A DNA stretch of 21,261 bases, from contig CAKUJA010000038.1 of assembly GCA_934661135.1 (NCBI GenBank), forward strand, positions 1 through 21,261, read 5' to 3'. The position numbers were made by a program, and so were the translations under genes. Within the stretch, counting starts at the first letter, position 1. Each line of letters opens with the position of its first letter. Below, one piece after another: positions 15,017 to 21,180 of this stretch. The DNA comes from an uncultured Oscillospiraceae bacterium. Lineage in GTDB: Bacteria; Bacillota; Clostridia; Oscillospirales; Oscillospiraceae. The notes beneath the pieces were generated by a model. That model did no database searches and was not told where the DNA came from. It saw nothing but the letters and a program-made list of their open reading frames with translations.

Positions 15017-15910
15017 ATGAAAACAAAATCCGCAATGATTACGATTGCAGGCCGCCCGAACGTCGGCAAATCCACACTGACGAATGCGCTGGTCGGCGAG
15101 AAGATCGCAATTGTATCCCACAAGCCGCAGACGACGCGCAACCGTATCTGCGCCATTTTGAACCGCGGGGACACGCAGCTTGTCTTTATCGACACGCCGG
15201 GATTCCACCGGCCGAGAACAAAGCTCGGCGACTATATGGTGAACGTCGTGAAGGAGTCCATTGTCGACGTCGATGCGATTTTGCTGATTGTGGAGCCGAT
15301 TGCAAACGTCGGCGAGCAGGAGCTTGCCCTCATTGAGCAGTGCAAGGCGTCCGGCGCACCGACCATTCTCGTCATCAACAAGATTGACACCGTGGAAAAA
15401 GAGGCTCTGCTGCCGGTGATCGCGGCGTACTCCGCACACATGGACTTTGCATCCGTCATTCCAATCAGCGCCAAATGGCACGACGGACTCGGTACGCTGC
15501 TCGAAGAATGTGAAAAGTATGCGCAGCCCGGGCCGCAGCTTTTCCCTGACGATGTGGTTACCGATATGCCGGAAAAGCAGGTGATGGCGGAGATCATCCG
15601 TGAGAAGCTGCTTTGGAACCTGGAAAAGGAAATTCCGCACGGCACAGCGGTGGAGATCACGAAATTCTCGGAGCGCGACGACGGCATTATCGACATCGAC
15701 GCGACGATTTACTGCGAAAAGCAGAGCCACAAGGGGATTATCATCGGCAAGCACGGGGAGATGCTGAAAAAGATCAGCTCTGCCGCGCGCGCCGACTGCG
15801 AGCGCTTCATGGGCACGAAGGTCTATCTTCAGACATGGGTGCGCGTGAAGGAGCACTGGCGCGACAGTGACTACCTGATCTCCAACTTCGGCTACAACCG
15901 CGAGAACTGA
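15017..15910 (+). CDS. era: GTPase Era
   Basis: A 297-residue GTPase that binds the 3' end of 16S rRNA and assists small-subunit assembly. The G motifs are GRPNVGKST (12-20), the TT of KPQTTRNRI (36-44), DTPG (59-62) and NKID (121-124). The C-terminal KH domain has GIIIGKHGEMLKKI and ends with VKEHWRDSDYLISNFGY. The length is normal. AGAAGGAG precedes the ATG. It follows ybeY, another 30S-maturation gene, and its stop shares one base with the next ATG (TGATG). Confidence 0.97.
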   Translation: MKTKSAMITIAGRPNVGKSTLTNALVGEKIAIVSHKPQTTRNRICAILNRGDTQLVFIDTPGFHRPRTKLGDYMVNVVKESIVDVDAILLIVEPIANVGEQELALIEQCKASGAPTILVINKIDTVEKEALLPVIAAYSAHMDFASVIPISAKWHDGLGTLLEECEKYAQPGPQLFPDDVVTDMPEKQVMAEIIREKLLWNLEKEIPHGTAVEITKFSERDDGIIDIDATIYCEKQSHKGIIIGKHGEMLKKISSAARADCERFMGTKVYLQTWVRVKEHWRDSDYLISNFGYNREN

Positions 15911-16368
15911 TGGCACATAACATTCTGGTCTGTGCGCTGCTGGCAATGGCGCCGGTGGTGGAGCTGCGCGGTGCGCTGCCGGTGGGACTGGCAATGGGGA
16001 TTCCTGTGATTCCGCTGTATCTGATCTGCGTGGTGTGCAATTTAATCCCGGTGCCGTTTGTGATTGTGTTTGTTCGGCGGGTCCTCGGCTGGATGGCGCA
16101 GCGCGGCGGAAAGCTCGGTGCGCTGGCGGCATGGATCGAGCGGCACGCGCACAAAAAGATTGAGCTTTACCGGAAATATGAGATGCTCGGCCTGTTTATC
16201 CTCGTCGCAATTCCGCTGCCGGGAACCGGCGCATGGACTGGTGCGCTGATTGCGGGACTGCGCGATTTGCGGCTGCGGTATGCGCTGCCGGTCATCGGCG
16301 CGGGCGTTGCCGTTGCCGGGATTCTCATGCTGGTGCTGAGCCACGGCGTCGGCGCACTGCTCTGGTAA
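15910..16368 (+). CDS. COG2426-type membrane protein (annotated as small multidrug export protein)
   Basis: A 152-residue integral membrane protein with about four hydrophobic segments. It has the conserved MAPVVELRGALPVGLAMGIP near the N-terminus and AIPLPGTGAWTGALIAGL in the second half. Those paired, re-entrant-looking ELRGALP and PLPGTGAW motifs are typical of PF06695. The family name suggests export, but I know of no solid functional proof. The ATG overlaps the era stop, so it is the last gene of this operon. It occupies the place where recO often follows era. Confidence 0.85.
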   Translation: MAHNILVCALLAMAPVVELRGALPVGLAMGIPVIPLYLICVVCNLIPVPFVIVFVRRVLGWMAQRGGKLGALAAWIERHAHKKIELYRKYEMLGLFILVAIPLPGTGAWTGALIAGLRDLRLRYALPVIGAGVAVAGILMLVLSHGVGALLW

Positions 16369-16414
16369 CTGCGGAATCAATCATCGGTTACTCTGACATG
16401 AGAAATACAATGGT

Positions 16415-16448
16415 AAAGGCTCTGAGCGCTGCGGCGCTCAGAGCCTTT
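16415..16448 (+). terminator. Terminator-like palindrome after the era operon
   Basis: A perfect 15-bp stem (16415-16429 with 16434-16448) with a 4-nt TGCG loop lies 46 bp past the last stop of the operon. The only T-run is the stem's own TTT, so its strength is uncertain. Confidence 0.7.
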
Positions 16449-16454
16449 CAGTAT

Positions 16455-16547
16455 GTCGAAAAAGTCTTTTCGCCCCGCTGCCCGTCCAGTTTTTCAAACG
16501 TATCAAGTTTGGAAAGCTGCTTGATTGAACGCGAAGGTGGCTCTTTG
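16455..16547. repeat. Hairpin-cluster repeat, copy B (degenerate)
   Basis: This matches copy A at 10454-10545. Shared blocks include CCGCTGCCCGTCCAG and GCTGCTTGATTGAACGCGAAG. Several of the stems are decayed here. As with copy A, it lies between convergent genes just after a palindromic terminator. It ends at the stop codon of the Lar-like gene. Confidence 0.75.
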
Positions 16548-16548
16548 T

Positions 16549-16773
16549 TTATTCACCGACGCCGGAGCCGATGACCTTACCGACGTGCCAGAGCTGCGCG
16601 GCCGTTTTTGCCGCTTCCAGCCGTTCCTCCGGCGTCCGGTAGGCGGTATGGGCGGTATGCGCGCCGCAGTCGACGCACTCGACATACAGGCACCAGCCGC
16701 CCTCGTCCTGCATTGCGCCGACGCCGCCGCAGAATGGGCAGTCTTCCAATTCGATTTCGTAGATGGGATCCAT
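16549..16773 (-). CDS. Lar-like restriction-alleviation family small zinc protein
   Basis: A 74-residue protein with two CxxC pairs, CPFCGG (Cys12, Cys15) and CVDCGA (Cys33, Cys36), followed by a Thr-rich stretch and LEAAKTAAQLWHVGKV. This pattern, ending in an Ala-rich helix with a Trp, is that of the Lar_restr_allev family. Members are mostly small phage or prophage proteins; E. coli Lar modulates type I restriction. Here there are no phage genes nearby, so its job is unknown. The start at 16773 is set by AAGGAG; the frame is open further upstream, across the end of pepT. It lies 14 bp after pepT and is probably in one operon with it. Its stop codon adjoins repeat copy B. Confidence 0.75.
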   Translation of the reverse strand: MDPIYEIELEDCPFCGGVGAMQDEGGWCLYVECVDCGAHTAHTAYRTPEERLEAAKTAAQLWHVGKVIGSGVGE

Positions 16774-16787
16774 AACGGTTTCTCCTT

Positions 16788-18017
16788 TTAGTTCACAAGT
16801 TCTTCGAGCGGCGCCGTAAAGCTGCTGACCAGATCGACGACCACGTCCGTCATCAGGCGCAGGCTGTCGACCGGAATCCACTCGCGGATGCCATGGTAAT
16901 TGTAGCCGCCGGTGGGCAGGTTCGGGCAGGGAAGTCCGTCCCAGCTCAGGCGGGCGCCGTCGGTACCGCCGCGGATCGGCTTGCAGCAGAGCGCGATGCC
17001 GTGACGCGCAAAGGCTGCCTTGGCGCGGTCGATGAGCTCCATGTGCGGCTCAATCTTCTCGCGCATATTGTAATAGCTGTCAACCACACGAGCTTCTGCC
17101 GTGCCAGCGCCGTATTTGCGGTTGATTTCGTCCGCACAGCGGAGGAATTGCGCCTTGCGCGCTTCAAACGACGTGCGGTCAAAGTCGCGGATCAGATAGC
17201 GCAGGTGCGCCTCGGTCAGGCAGCCGTCCATCTGGTGCAGATGGAAAAAGCCTTCGTAGCCGTCCGTCTTTTCGGGAACCTCATCCTGCGGGAGCATGGC
17301 GTGGAACGCACAGGCGACGCCGCAGGCATTGACCATGACGTTTTTGGCGCTGCCGGGATGGACGCCAATGCCGTGGACGGTGAGATAGGCGTCGGCCGCA
17401 TTGAAGTTTTCAAATTCCAGCTCGTCGACGGGGCCGCCGTCGAGCGTGTAGCCGAAGTCGCAGCCAAGCGACGGCACGTCAAGGCCGTCGACGCCGTTGC
17501 CGATCTCCTCGTCGGTCGTGAAGATAACGCGCACCTCGCCATGCGGACGGTCGCCCTTCGCGAGAATCTCCACCGCCGCCATAATCTCGGCGATGCCGGC
17601 CTTATCGTCGGCGCCGAGAAGCGTGGTGCCGTCGGTCACGATCAGATCTTCGCCGGCGTGCGCGCCCAAGCCGGGGCAGAGCGCCTCGGTCAGGGAAACG
17701 GTATCGTTCAGCGGGATGTCGCCGCCCTCGTAGTGCACGATGCGTGGTTTGACATTTTCTCCGGGTGCGTCCGGCGCGGTGTCCATGTGCGCAATCAGCG
17801 CGAGCACCGGCGCCGCTGCTTTCGTATTGGCGGGAAGCGTGGCAATCACGTTGCCGCAGGCGTCCATCGTGATGGCTTGCAGACCGATGTCGGCAAGCTC
17901 CCGCATCAGCAGCGTGCCGAGCTCCTTCTGGCGCGCGGTGGAGGGCGACGTGCCGGTGGATTCGTCAGACGTCGTGTAATAGGTCACATAGCGTAAAAAC
18001 CGTGTTTTTGCATCCAT
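16788..18017 (-). CDS. pepT: Peptidase T (tripeptide aminopeptidase)
   Basis: A 409-residue zinc aminopeptidase of the M20B family that removes the N-terminal residue from tripeptides in the cytoplasm. Likely metal ligands and catalytic residues are His77 and Asp79 in IAHMDT, Asp137 or Asp138 in GADDKAG, Glu170 and Glu171 in TTDEEIGNG, Asp193 in TLDGGP, and a late His in NYHGIREW. IRGGTDGARLSWDGLPCPNLPTGG is the usual C-terminal signature. The length is normal. AGGAGG lies ten bases before the ATG at 18017. A clear promoter and a 19-bp palindrome sit upstream. It probably forms an operon with the Lar-like gene. Confidence 0.96.
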   Translation of the reverse strand: MDAKTRFLRYVTYYTTSDESTGTSPSTARQKELGTLLMRELADIGLQAITMDACGNVIATLPANTKAAAPVLALIAHMDTAPDAPGENVKPRIVHYEGGDIPLNDTVSLTEALCPGLGAHAGEDLIVTDGTTLLGADDKAGIAEIMAAVEILAKGDRPHGEVRVIFTTDEEIGNGVDGLDVPSLGCDFGYTLDGGPVDELEFENFNAADAYLTVHGIGVHPGSAKNVMVNACGVACAFHAMLPQDEVPEKTDGYEGFFHLHQMDGCLTEAHLRYLIRDFDRTSFEARKAQFLRCADEINRKYGAGTAEARVVDSYYNMREKIEPHMELIDRAKAAFARHGIALCCKPIRGGTDGARLSWDGLPCPNLPTGGYNYHGIREWIPVDSLRLMTDVVVDLVSSFTAPLEELVN

Positions 18018-18041
18018 GGTATGATTCCTCCTTTTGCGCAG

Positions 18042-18060
18042 CCGATGATTGAATCATCGG
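18042..18060. promoter_or_regulatory. 19-bp palindrome in the pepT leader, candidate operator
   Basis: Two perfect 9-base half sites (CCGATGATT and AATCATCGG) around one central base. It lies just downstream of the predicted pepT transcription start, so it could be a repressor site or a hairpin in the 5' leader. Confidence 0.5.
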
Positions 18061-18072
18061 TTGCTTGAAGGT

Positions 18073-18101
18073 ATCATACCACGAACACGGCATAGATTCA
18101 A
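18073..18101 (-). promoter_or_regulatory. Sigma-A-type promoter for pepT
   Basis: On the minus strand TTGAAT (18101-18096), a 17-nt spacer, and TATGAT (18078-18073) with TGG just upstream (extended -10). Confidence 0.75.
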
Positions 18102-18121
18102 GCGACCTGGTAAAAAGCCGC

Positions 18122-18151
18122 TTGACGAAGCTGATGCGTCAGGTCTATAAT
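18122..18151 (+). promoter_or_regulatory. Strong sigma-A-type promoter for the RNHCP gene
   Basis: TTGACG (18122-18127), an 18-nt spacer and a consensus TATAAT (18146-18151). Transcription would start near 18158, giving a leader of about 140 nt. Confidence 0.8.
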
Positions 18152-18157
18152 GAAATT

Positions 18158-18298
18158 ACCGGCACAGCCGGAATCTGAATTTTGAGGTATTTGTTTGAAC
18201 CTTTACGCATTACGACCGGAGCGTGTTGGGTAACCGGGAGGCCGGCAAATCCCACCCGCCGTTCCTCCCGGGAACCGTCCCGCTTCGGAGGAGCAACC
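18158..18298 (+). promoter_or_regulatory. Structured 5' leader of the RNHCP gene, candidate regulatory RNA
   Basis: The leader opens with a hairpin, CCGGC-ACA-GCCGG (18159-18171). A long stem follows, pairing CCGGGAGG (18234-18241) with CCTCCCGG (18264-18271) and extended by GGT/ACC (18229-18231 with 18274-18276). TCCTCC (18263-18268), part of that stem, is also an exact complement of the ribosome binding site GGAGGA (18287-18292). The two pairings exclude each other, so the leader could switch translation on or off. The frame is open through the leader, but no start there has a ribosome binding site. Confidence 0.5.
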
Positions 18299-18724
18299 AT
18301 GAACCGAGAACACAAGAAGCAACAGTACACGTCCGGCTATTACAAGACGCACGCCTGCCGCAACAGCTTTGTCTGCAAGGTGTGCGGGAGAACCGTCTTA
18401 CCGGAGAACGCCGGAAGCAGCCACCGCAACCACTGCCCGAACTGCCTGAGCAGCCTGCACGTCGACGATGAACCGGGAGACCGCGCCGCGGAATGCGGCG
18501 GGATAATGGATCCGGTCGCCGTCTGGGTGCGGAAGGGCGGGGAATGGGCGATTGTCCACCGCTGCCGTCGCTGCAGCACACTGCACTCCAACCGGATTGC
18601 AGCCGACGACAACCCGATGAAGCTCATGAGCATTGCACTCAAGCCGCTCTGCGCGCCGCCATTTCCAGTGGAGCGCATTGAGGAGCTATGCAAGCTGATG
18701 GGCGGAGAGGGAACCCTTCGCTGA
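18299..18724 (+). CDS. RNHCP-domain zinc-binding protein
   Basis: A 141-residue soluble protein with the Arg-Asn-His-Cys-Pro motif that names the family (residues 43-47). Three CxxC pairs are visible: Cys26/Cys29, Cys46/Cys49 and Cys89/Cys92. SLHVDDEPGDRAAECGGIMDP and NRIAADDNPMKLMSIALKPL are strongly conserved in relatives I recall. Metal binding is likely. A link to ribosomes is sometimes suggested by gene context elsewhere, but no function is proven to my knowledge. The ATG at 18299 follows GGAGGAG. It is a single-gene unit with a strong promoter, a structured leader and its own terminator. Confidence 0.85.
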   Translation: MNREHKKQQYTSGYYKTHACRNSFVCKVCGRTVLPENAGSSHRNHCPNCLSSLHVDDEPGDRAAECGGIMDPVAVWVRKGGEWAIVHRCRRCSTLHSNRIAADDNPMKLMSIALKPLCAPPFPVERIEELCKLMGGEGTLR

Positions 18725-18726
18725 CG

Positions 18727-18764
18727 AAAGCATCCGCATCAATTTCGATGCGGATGCTTTTTTG
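18727..18764 (+). terminator. Intrinsic terminator of the RNHCP gene
   Basis: A 14-bp stem (18727-18740 with 18747-18760), a 6-nt loop and a run of six T, starting 2 bases after the stop codon. Confidence 0.95.
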
Positions 18765-18895
18765 CTTCTTTTCTTGCGCTTGAATGCAATGATCATTTGG
18801 GGCAGCACCGCAAAATTGTAACCCAACGAAGCAATTGCAATTTTGAAAGGAGCTGCGACGAAATGAATGAGAATCGACTTTTTATGCGGAGCATA

Positions 18896-18930
18896 GAAAA
18901 TCGCTGCGAACGATATGCAGTCCGCAGCGA
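18896..18930 (-). terminator. Terminator of the tRNA-Arg transcript
   Basis: On the minus strand, TCGCTGCG (18930-18923) pairs with CGCAGCGA (18908-18901) and TTTT follows. It lies 2 bases past the tRNA 3' end. The gap 18765-18895 holds only an inverted repeat (18811-18818 with 18838-18845) and a short frame that I reject. Confidence 0.8.
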
Positions 18931-18932
18931 CG

Positions 18933-19008
18933 TGGCGTCCCGGAGAGGATTCGAACCTCCGATCTACCGCTTAGGAGGCGGTTGCGTTATCCACTGCGCC
19001 ACCGAGAC
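18933..19008 (-). tRNA. tRNA-Arg, anticodon CCT
   Basis: A 76-nt cloverleaf on the minus strand with the CCA end encoded. The acceptor stem GTCTCGG pairs with CCGGGAC (one G-U pair). The anticodon stem ACCGC/GCGGT holds the loop CTCCTAA, giving anticodon CCT, which reads AGG. The T arm is GGAGG-TTCGAAT-CCTCT. The discriminator base is G. It is a single tRNA gene with its own promoter and terminator. Confidence 0.97.
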
Positions 19009-19033
19009 GTAACGATATTCAATCTGTTTTGCT

Positions 19034-19062
19034 ATTTTACAATGCGCACCGCGGAAAGTCAA
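19034..19062 (-). promoter_or_regulatory. Sigma-A promoter of tRNA-Arg
   Basis: On the minus strand TTGACT (19062-19057), a 17-nt spacer and TAAAAT (19039-19034), 25 bp before the tRNA 5' end. Confidence 0.85.
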
Positions 19063-19068
19063 GCCGTA

Positions 19069-19097
19069 TGCATATTGCGCCGGGGGAAGCATAGGAT
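19069..19097 (+). promoter_or_regulatory. Sigma-E-like promoter of the spoIIIA operon
   Basis: TGCATATT (19069-19076), a 13-nt spacer and CATAGGAT (19090-19097) resemble the sigma-E pattern (ATATT, 13-15 nt, CATACAAT-like). The Bacillus spoIIIA operon is known to use sigma-E. It lies back to back with the tRNA promoter, 6 bp apart. Confidence 0.65.
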
Positions 19098-19112
19098 GTA
19101 GCGAAAGGAACG

Positions 19113-19976
19113 ATGCAAATGCCAAACGCAATTTTGGACGTGCTCCCGCCGCGATATGCGCAAGCTCTGCGGGCGCTGCGCTGGGATATTGTGCAAGAGC
19201 TGCGGCTGCGCGCCGGGCAACCGATGCTGCTCAAAGCCGTGGCGGGATTTACCACACTGCCGCAACTACTTCCGCAGATTGCCGCAGCAGCTTCTGCGGT
19301 GGTTACTGCGGCCGAACTGGAAGCGGTTCTTGCGGCTGCCACTCGGCAGTCCGCATACAGCGCACAGGAGACGCTGCGCGACGGTTATGTGACGCTGCCT
19401 GGTGGACACCGCATCGGCATCTGCGGCACGTGCGTGCAGCGCAGCGGTGAAACCTACGGCATGAAAGACATCACGTCGCTCAACATCCGCGTTGCGCACG
19501 ATGTTTCGATCGAACCAATGCGGCTCCGTTCGCGGCTGGACGACAATCTTCTGATTATCGGCTGCCCAGGCAGCGGAAAGACGACGCTGCTGCGGAACTG
19601 CATTCGAGCGCTAAGTGAGCGGGGACAGTGCGTTTGCGTTGCGGATGAGCGCGGCGAAATTGCGGCATTTGATCTCGGGCAAAATGTGGATGTGCTGCGC
19701 GGATGCGGCAAGCAAGCGGCAATCGAGCGGCTGCTGCGCACAATGGCGCCGGACTGGATTGCGGTGGACGAGATCAGCGCGGAGGAGGATGTGCGGGCGC
19801 TCGAGAAATGCTCCTACTGCGGCGTACGGCTGCTGGCAACGGCGCACGCCGCGAACACGGACGAGCTGCACCAGCGGCGGCTCTACCGTGAGCTGCTGGC
19901 GACGGGCGTATTCCGGCGGGCGCTGGTGCTGCGCCCGGATCAGACGTTTTCGGAGGAAAGGTTGGGATACGGATGA
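19113..19976 (+). CDS. spoIIIAA: Stage III sporulation protein AA (ATPase)
   Basis: A 287-residue secretion-type ATPase of the SpoIIIA-SpoIIQ channel that links mother cell and forespore. The P-loop is GCPGSGKTT (150-158) and the Walker B is WIAVDE (Asp219, Glu220). SAYSAQETLRDGYVTLPGGHRIGICG and MKDITSLNIRVAH are typical of SpoIIIAA. Two starts are possible: ATG 19113 is very close to AAAGGA, while ATG 19119 has better spacing and would remove two residues. The stop overlaps spoIIIAB by 4 nt (ATGA). Confidence 0.96.
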   Translation: MQMPNAILDVLPPRYAQALRALRWDIVQELRLRAGQPMLLKAVAGFTTLPQLLPQIAAAASAVVTAAELEAVLAAATRQSAYSAQETLRDGYVTLPGGHRIGICGTCVQRSGETYGMKDITSLNIRVAHDVSIEPMRLRSRLDDNLLIIGCPGSGKTTLLRNCIRALSERGQCVCVADERGEIAAFDLGQNVDVLRGCGKQAAIERLLRTMAPDWIAVDEISAEEDVRALEKCSYCGVRLLATAHAANTDELHQRRLYRELLATGVFRRALVLRPDQTFSEERLGYG

Positions 19977-20485
19977 AATTGCTTGGAATTTTAGCAATTG
20001 TCGTTGCGGCAAGCGCAGCGGGATTCGGGTTCGCGGCGGAGGTACGCGCACAGATTCGGCAGCTCACCGCGCTGATTACAGCGCTGGACTACATGAAAAG
20101 CGAAATGGAGTGCAATCTGACGCCGCTGCCGCAGCTTTTTGCAGCACTCGGGCAGCAGGGGGAACGGACGACTGCGGCACTGTTTGCCCGCTGTGGGGAC
20201 GCGATGCTGGGCAACGCAAGCCTGCCGCCGCAGCAAGCGCTGCGCGACGCACTGACGCAGACGCGCGGACTGCGCCTGAGCGGACAGACACGACAAAGCC
20301 TGGAAAGCCTTGGCCTGTCGCTCGGAAAATTTGACCTCGGCGGACAGAGTCGCGCTGTCGATCTGGCGAAGGTGCGCTTGCAGGCGGAGCTGGACACGCT
20401 GCTGGCCGGCAGCCGTGCGCGCTGCCGGAGCTATGAGACCATCGGAATCTGTGCAGGGTTGGCGCTGGCGGTGATTTTGCTCTGA
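19973..20485 (+). CDS. spoIIIAB: Stage III sporulation protein AB
   Basis: A 170-residue protein resembling the GspF-like membrane component of secretion machines. A hydrophobic N-terminus (about 3-22) and C-terminus (about 155-170) flank a soluble helical part with LTALITALDYMKSEMECNLTPLPQLF near 33-58 and LESLGLSLGKFDLGGQ near 111-126, both family hallmarks. GGAAAGG lies upstream of the ATG, inside spoIIIAA. spoIIIAC follows after 2 nt. Confidence 0.95.
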   Translation: MKLLGILAIVVAASAAGFGFAAEVRAQIRQLTALITALDYMKSEMECNLTPLPQLFAALGQQGERTTAALFARCGDAMLGNASLPPQQALRDALTQTRGLRLSGQTRQSLESLGLSLGKFDLGGQSRAVDLAKVRLQAELDTLLAGSRARCRSYETIGICAGLALAVILL

Positions 20486-20487
20486 AT

Positions 20488-20682
20488 ATGGACATTGATC
20501 TGATTTTTAAGATTGCTGCCGTCGGCATCATTGTCTCGATTCTCAACCAGGTGCTCATCCGCTCCGGACGGGAGGAGCAGGCGACGATGACGTCGCTGGC
20601 GGCGCTGGTTGTGGTGCTGATGATCGTGGTGCAGCGGATTGCGGCACTGTTTGACCTCGTCAAGGATTTGTTTCAATTTTAG
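20488..20682 (+). CDS. spoIIIAC: Stage III sporulation protein AC
   Basis: A 64-residue membrane protein with two hydrophobic helices (about 5-22 and 35-55) joined by the conserved LIRSGREEQATM. It is a predicted part of the SpoIIIA channel. No ribosome binding site precedes the ATG, so translation is probably coupled to spoIIIAB. The length is normal for the family. Confidence 0.95.
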   Translation: MDIDLIFKIAAVGIIVSILNQVLIRSGREEQATMTSLAALVVVLMIVVQRIAALFDLVKDLFQF

Positions 20683-20684
20683 CG

Positions 20685-21071
20685 ATGGAAGGATGGAAAT
20701 TTGCCGCGTTTGCGGTGATCTGCGCACTGCTCTGCGGCCTGCTCCGACAGCAGAGCGCGGGACAGGCCTTGCTGCTGGCGCTGGCGGCCGGCGCAGCACT
20801 GCTGGTGGGCGCACTGACAATTATATCGCCGGTGCTGGCGTTTATCGAGCGGCTGGCCGAGCTGTCCGGACTGAATTCCGCGGTATTTGCGCCGGTTTTG
20901 AAAACGGCGGGAATCGGACTGCTGACGCAGTTTTCCGCGGCATTTTGCAAGGACGCGGGGCAGCAGGCGCTCGGAAAGGCCGCCGAGGTGGGCGGAACGA
21001 TCCTCGCGGTGTATACGCTGCTGCCGCTGGCCGGGGCAGTAGTGGAGCTGCTGCAAGGGATGGCTCTTTGA
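20685..21071 (+). CDS. spoIIIAD: Stage III sporulation protein AD
   Basis: A 128-residue membrane protein related to SpoIIIAC, with several hydrophobic helices and the conserved VLKTAGIGLLTQFSAAFCKDAGQQALGKAAEVGGTI in the second half. It starts 2 nt after the spoIIIAC stop without a ribosome binding site. Instead of the expected spoIIIAE, about 190 bp of non-coding DNA with a repeat follows to the window end. Confidence 0.93.
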   Translation: MEGWKFAAFAVICALLCGLLRQQSAGQALLLALAAGAALLVGALTIISPVLAFIERLAELSGLNSAVFAPVLKTAGIGLLTQFSAAFCKDAGQQALGKAAEVGGTILAVYTLLPLAGAVVELLQGMAL

Positions 21072-21180
21072 AAGAGCAAAAGAGAACGTTTGCGCCCCGT
21101 TCTTTTCGCCTCTTTTCAGAGAAAGAAAAGAATGAGTTCAAAAAAGCGTTCCTTTCGGTGCAGAGGAAACCGGAAAAAGC
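21072..21180. other. Non-coding spacer after spoIIIAD
   Basis: A purine-rich stretch with a GAACG/CGTTC hairpin (about 21083-21101). I see no ribosome binding site followed by a spoIIIAE-like start. Confidence 0.6.

Noticed and set aside
14876..16132. 418-residue open frame on the - strand
   Set aside because: It is antisense to era and its neighbours, with no motifs or ribosome binding site.
18182..18298. In-frame N-terminal extension of the RNHCP protein
   Set aside because: No ribosome binding site precedes any upstream start, the leader forms strong hairpins, and the homology begins at the ATG at 18299.
18797..19012. 71-residue frame, with an internal ATG (18863) behind AAAGGAG
   Set aside because: It runs through the tRNA terminator and antisense through the whole tRNA gene. 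The protein resembles nothing known.
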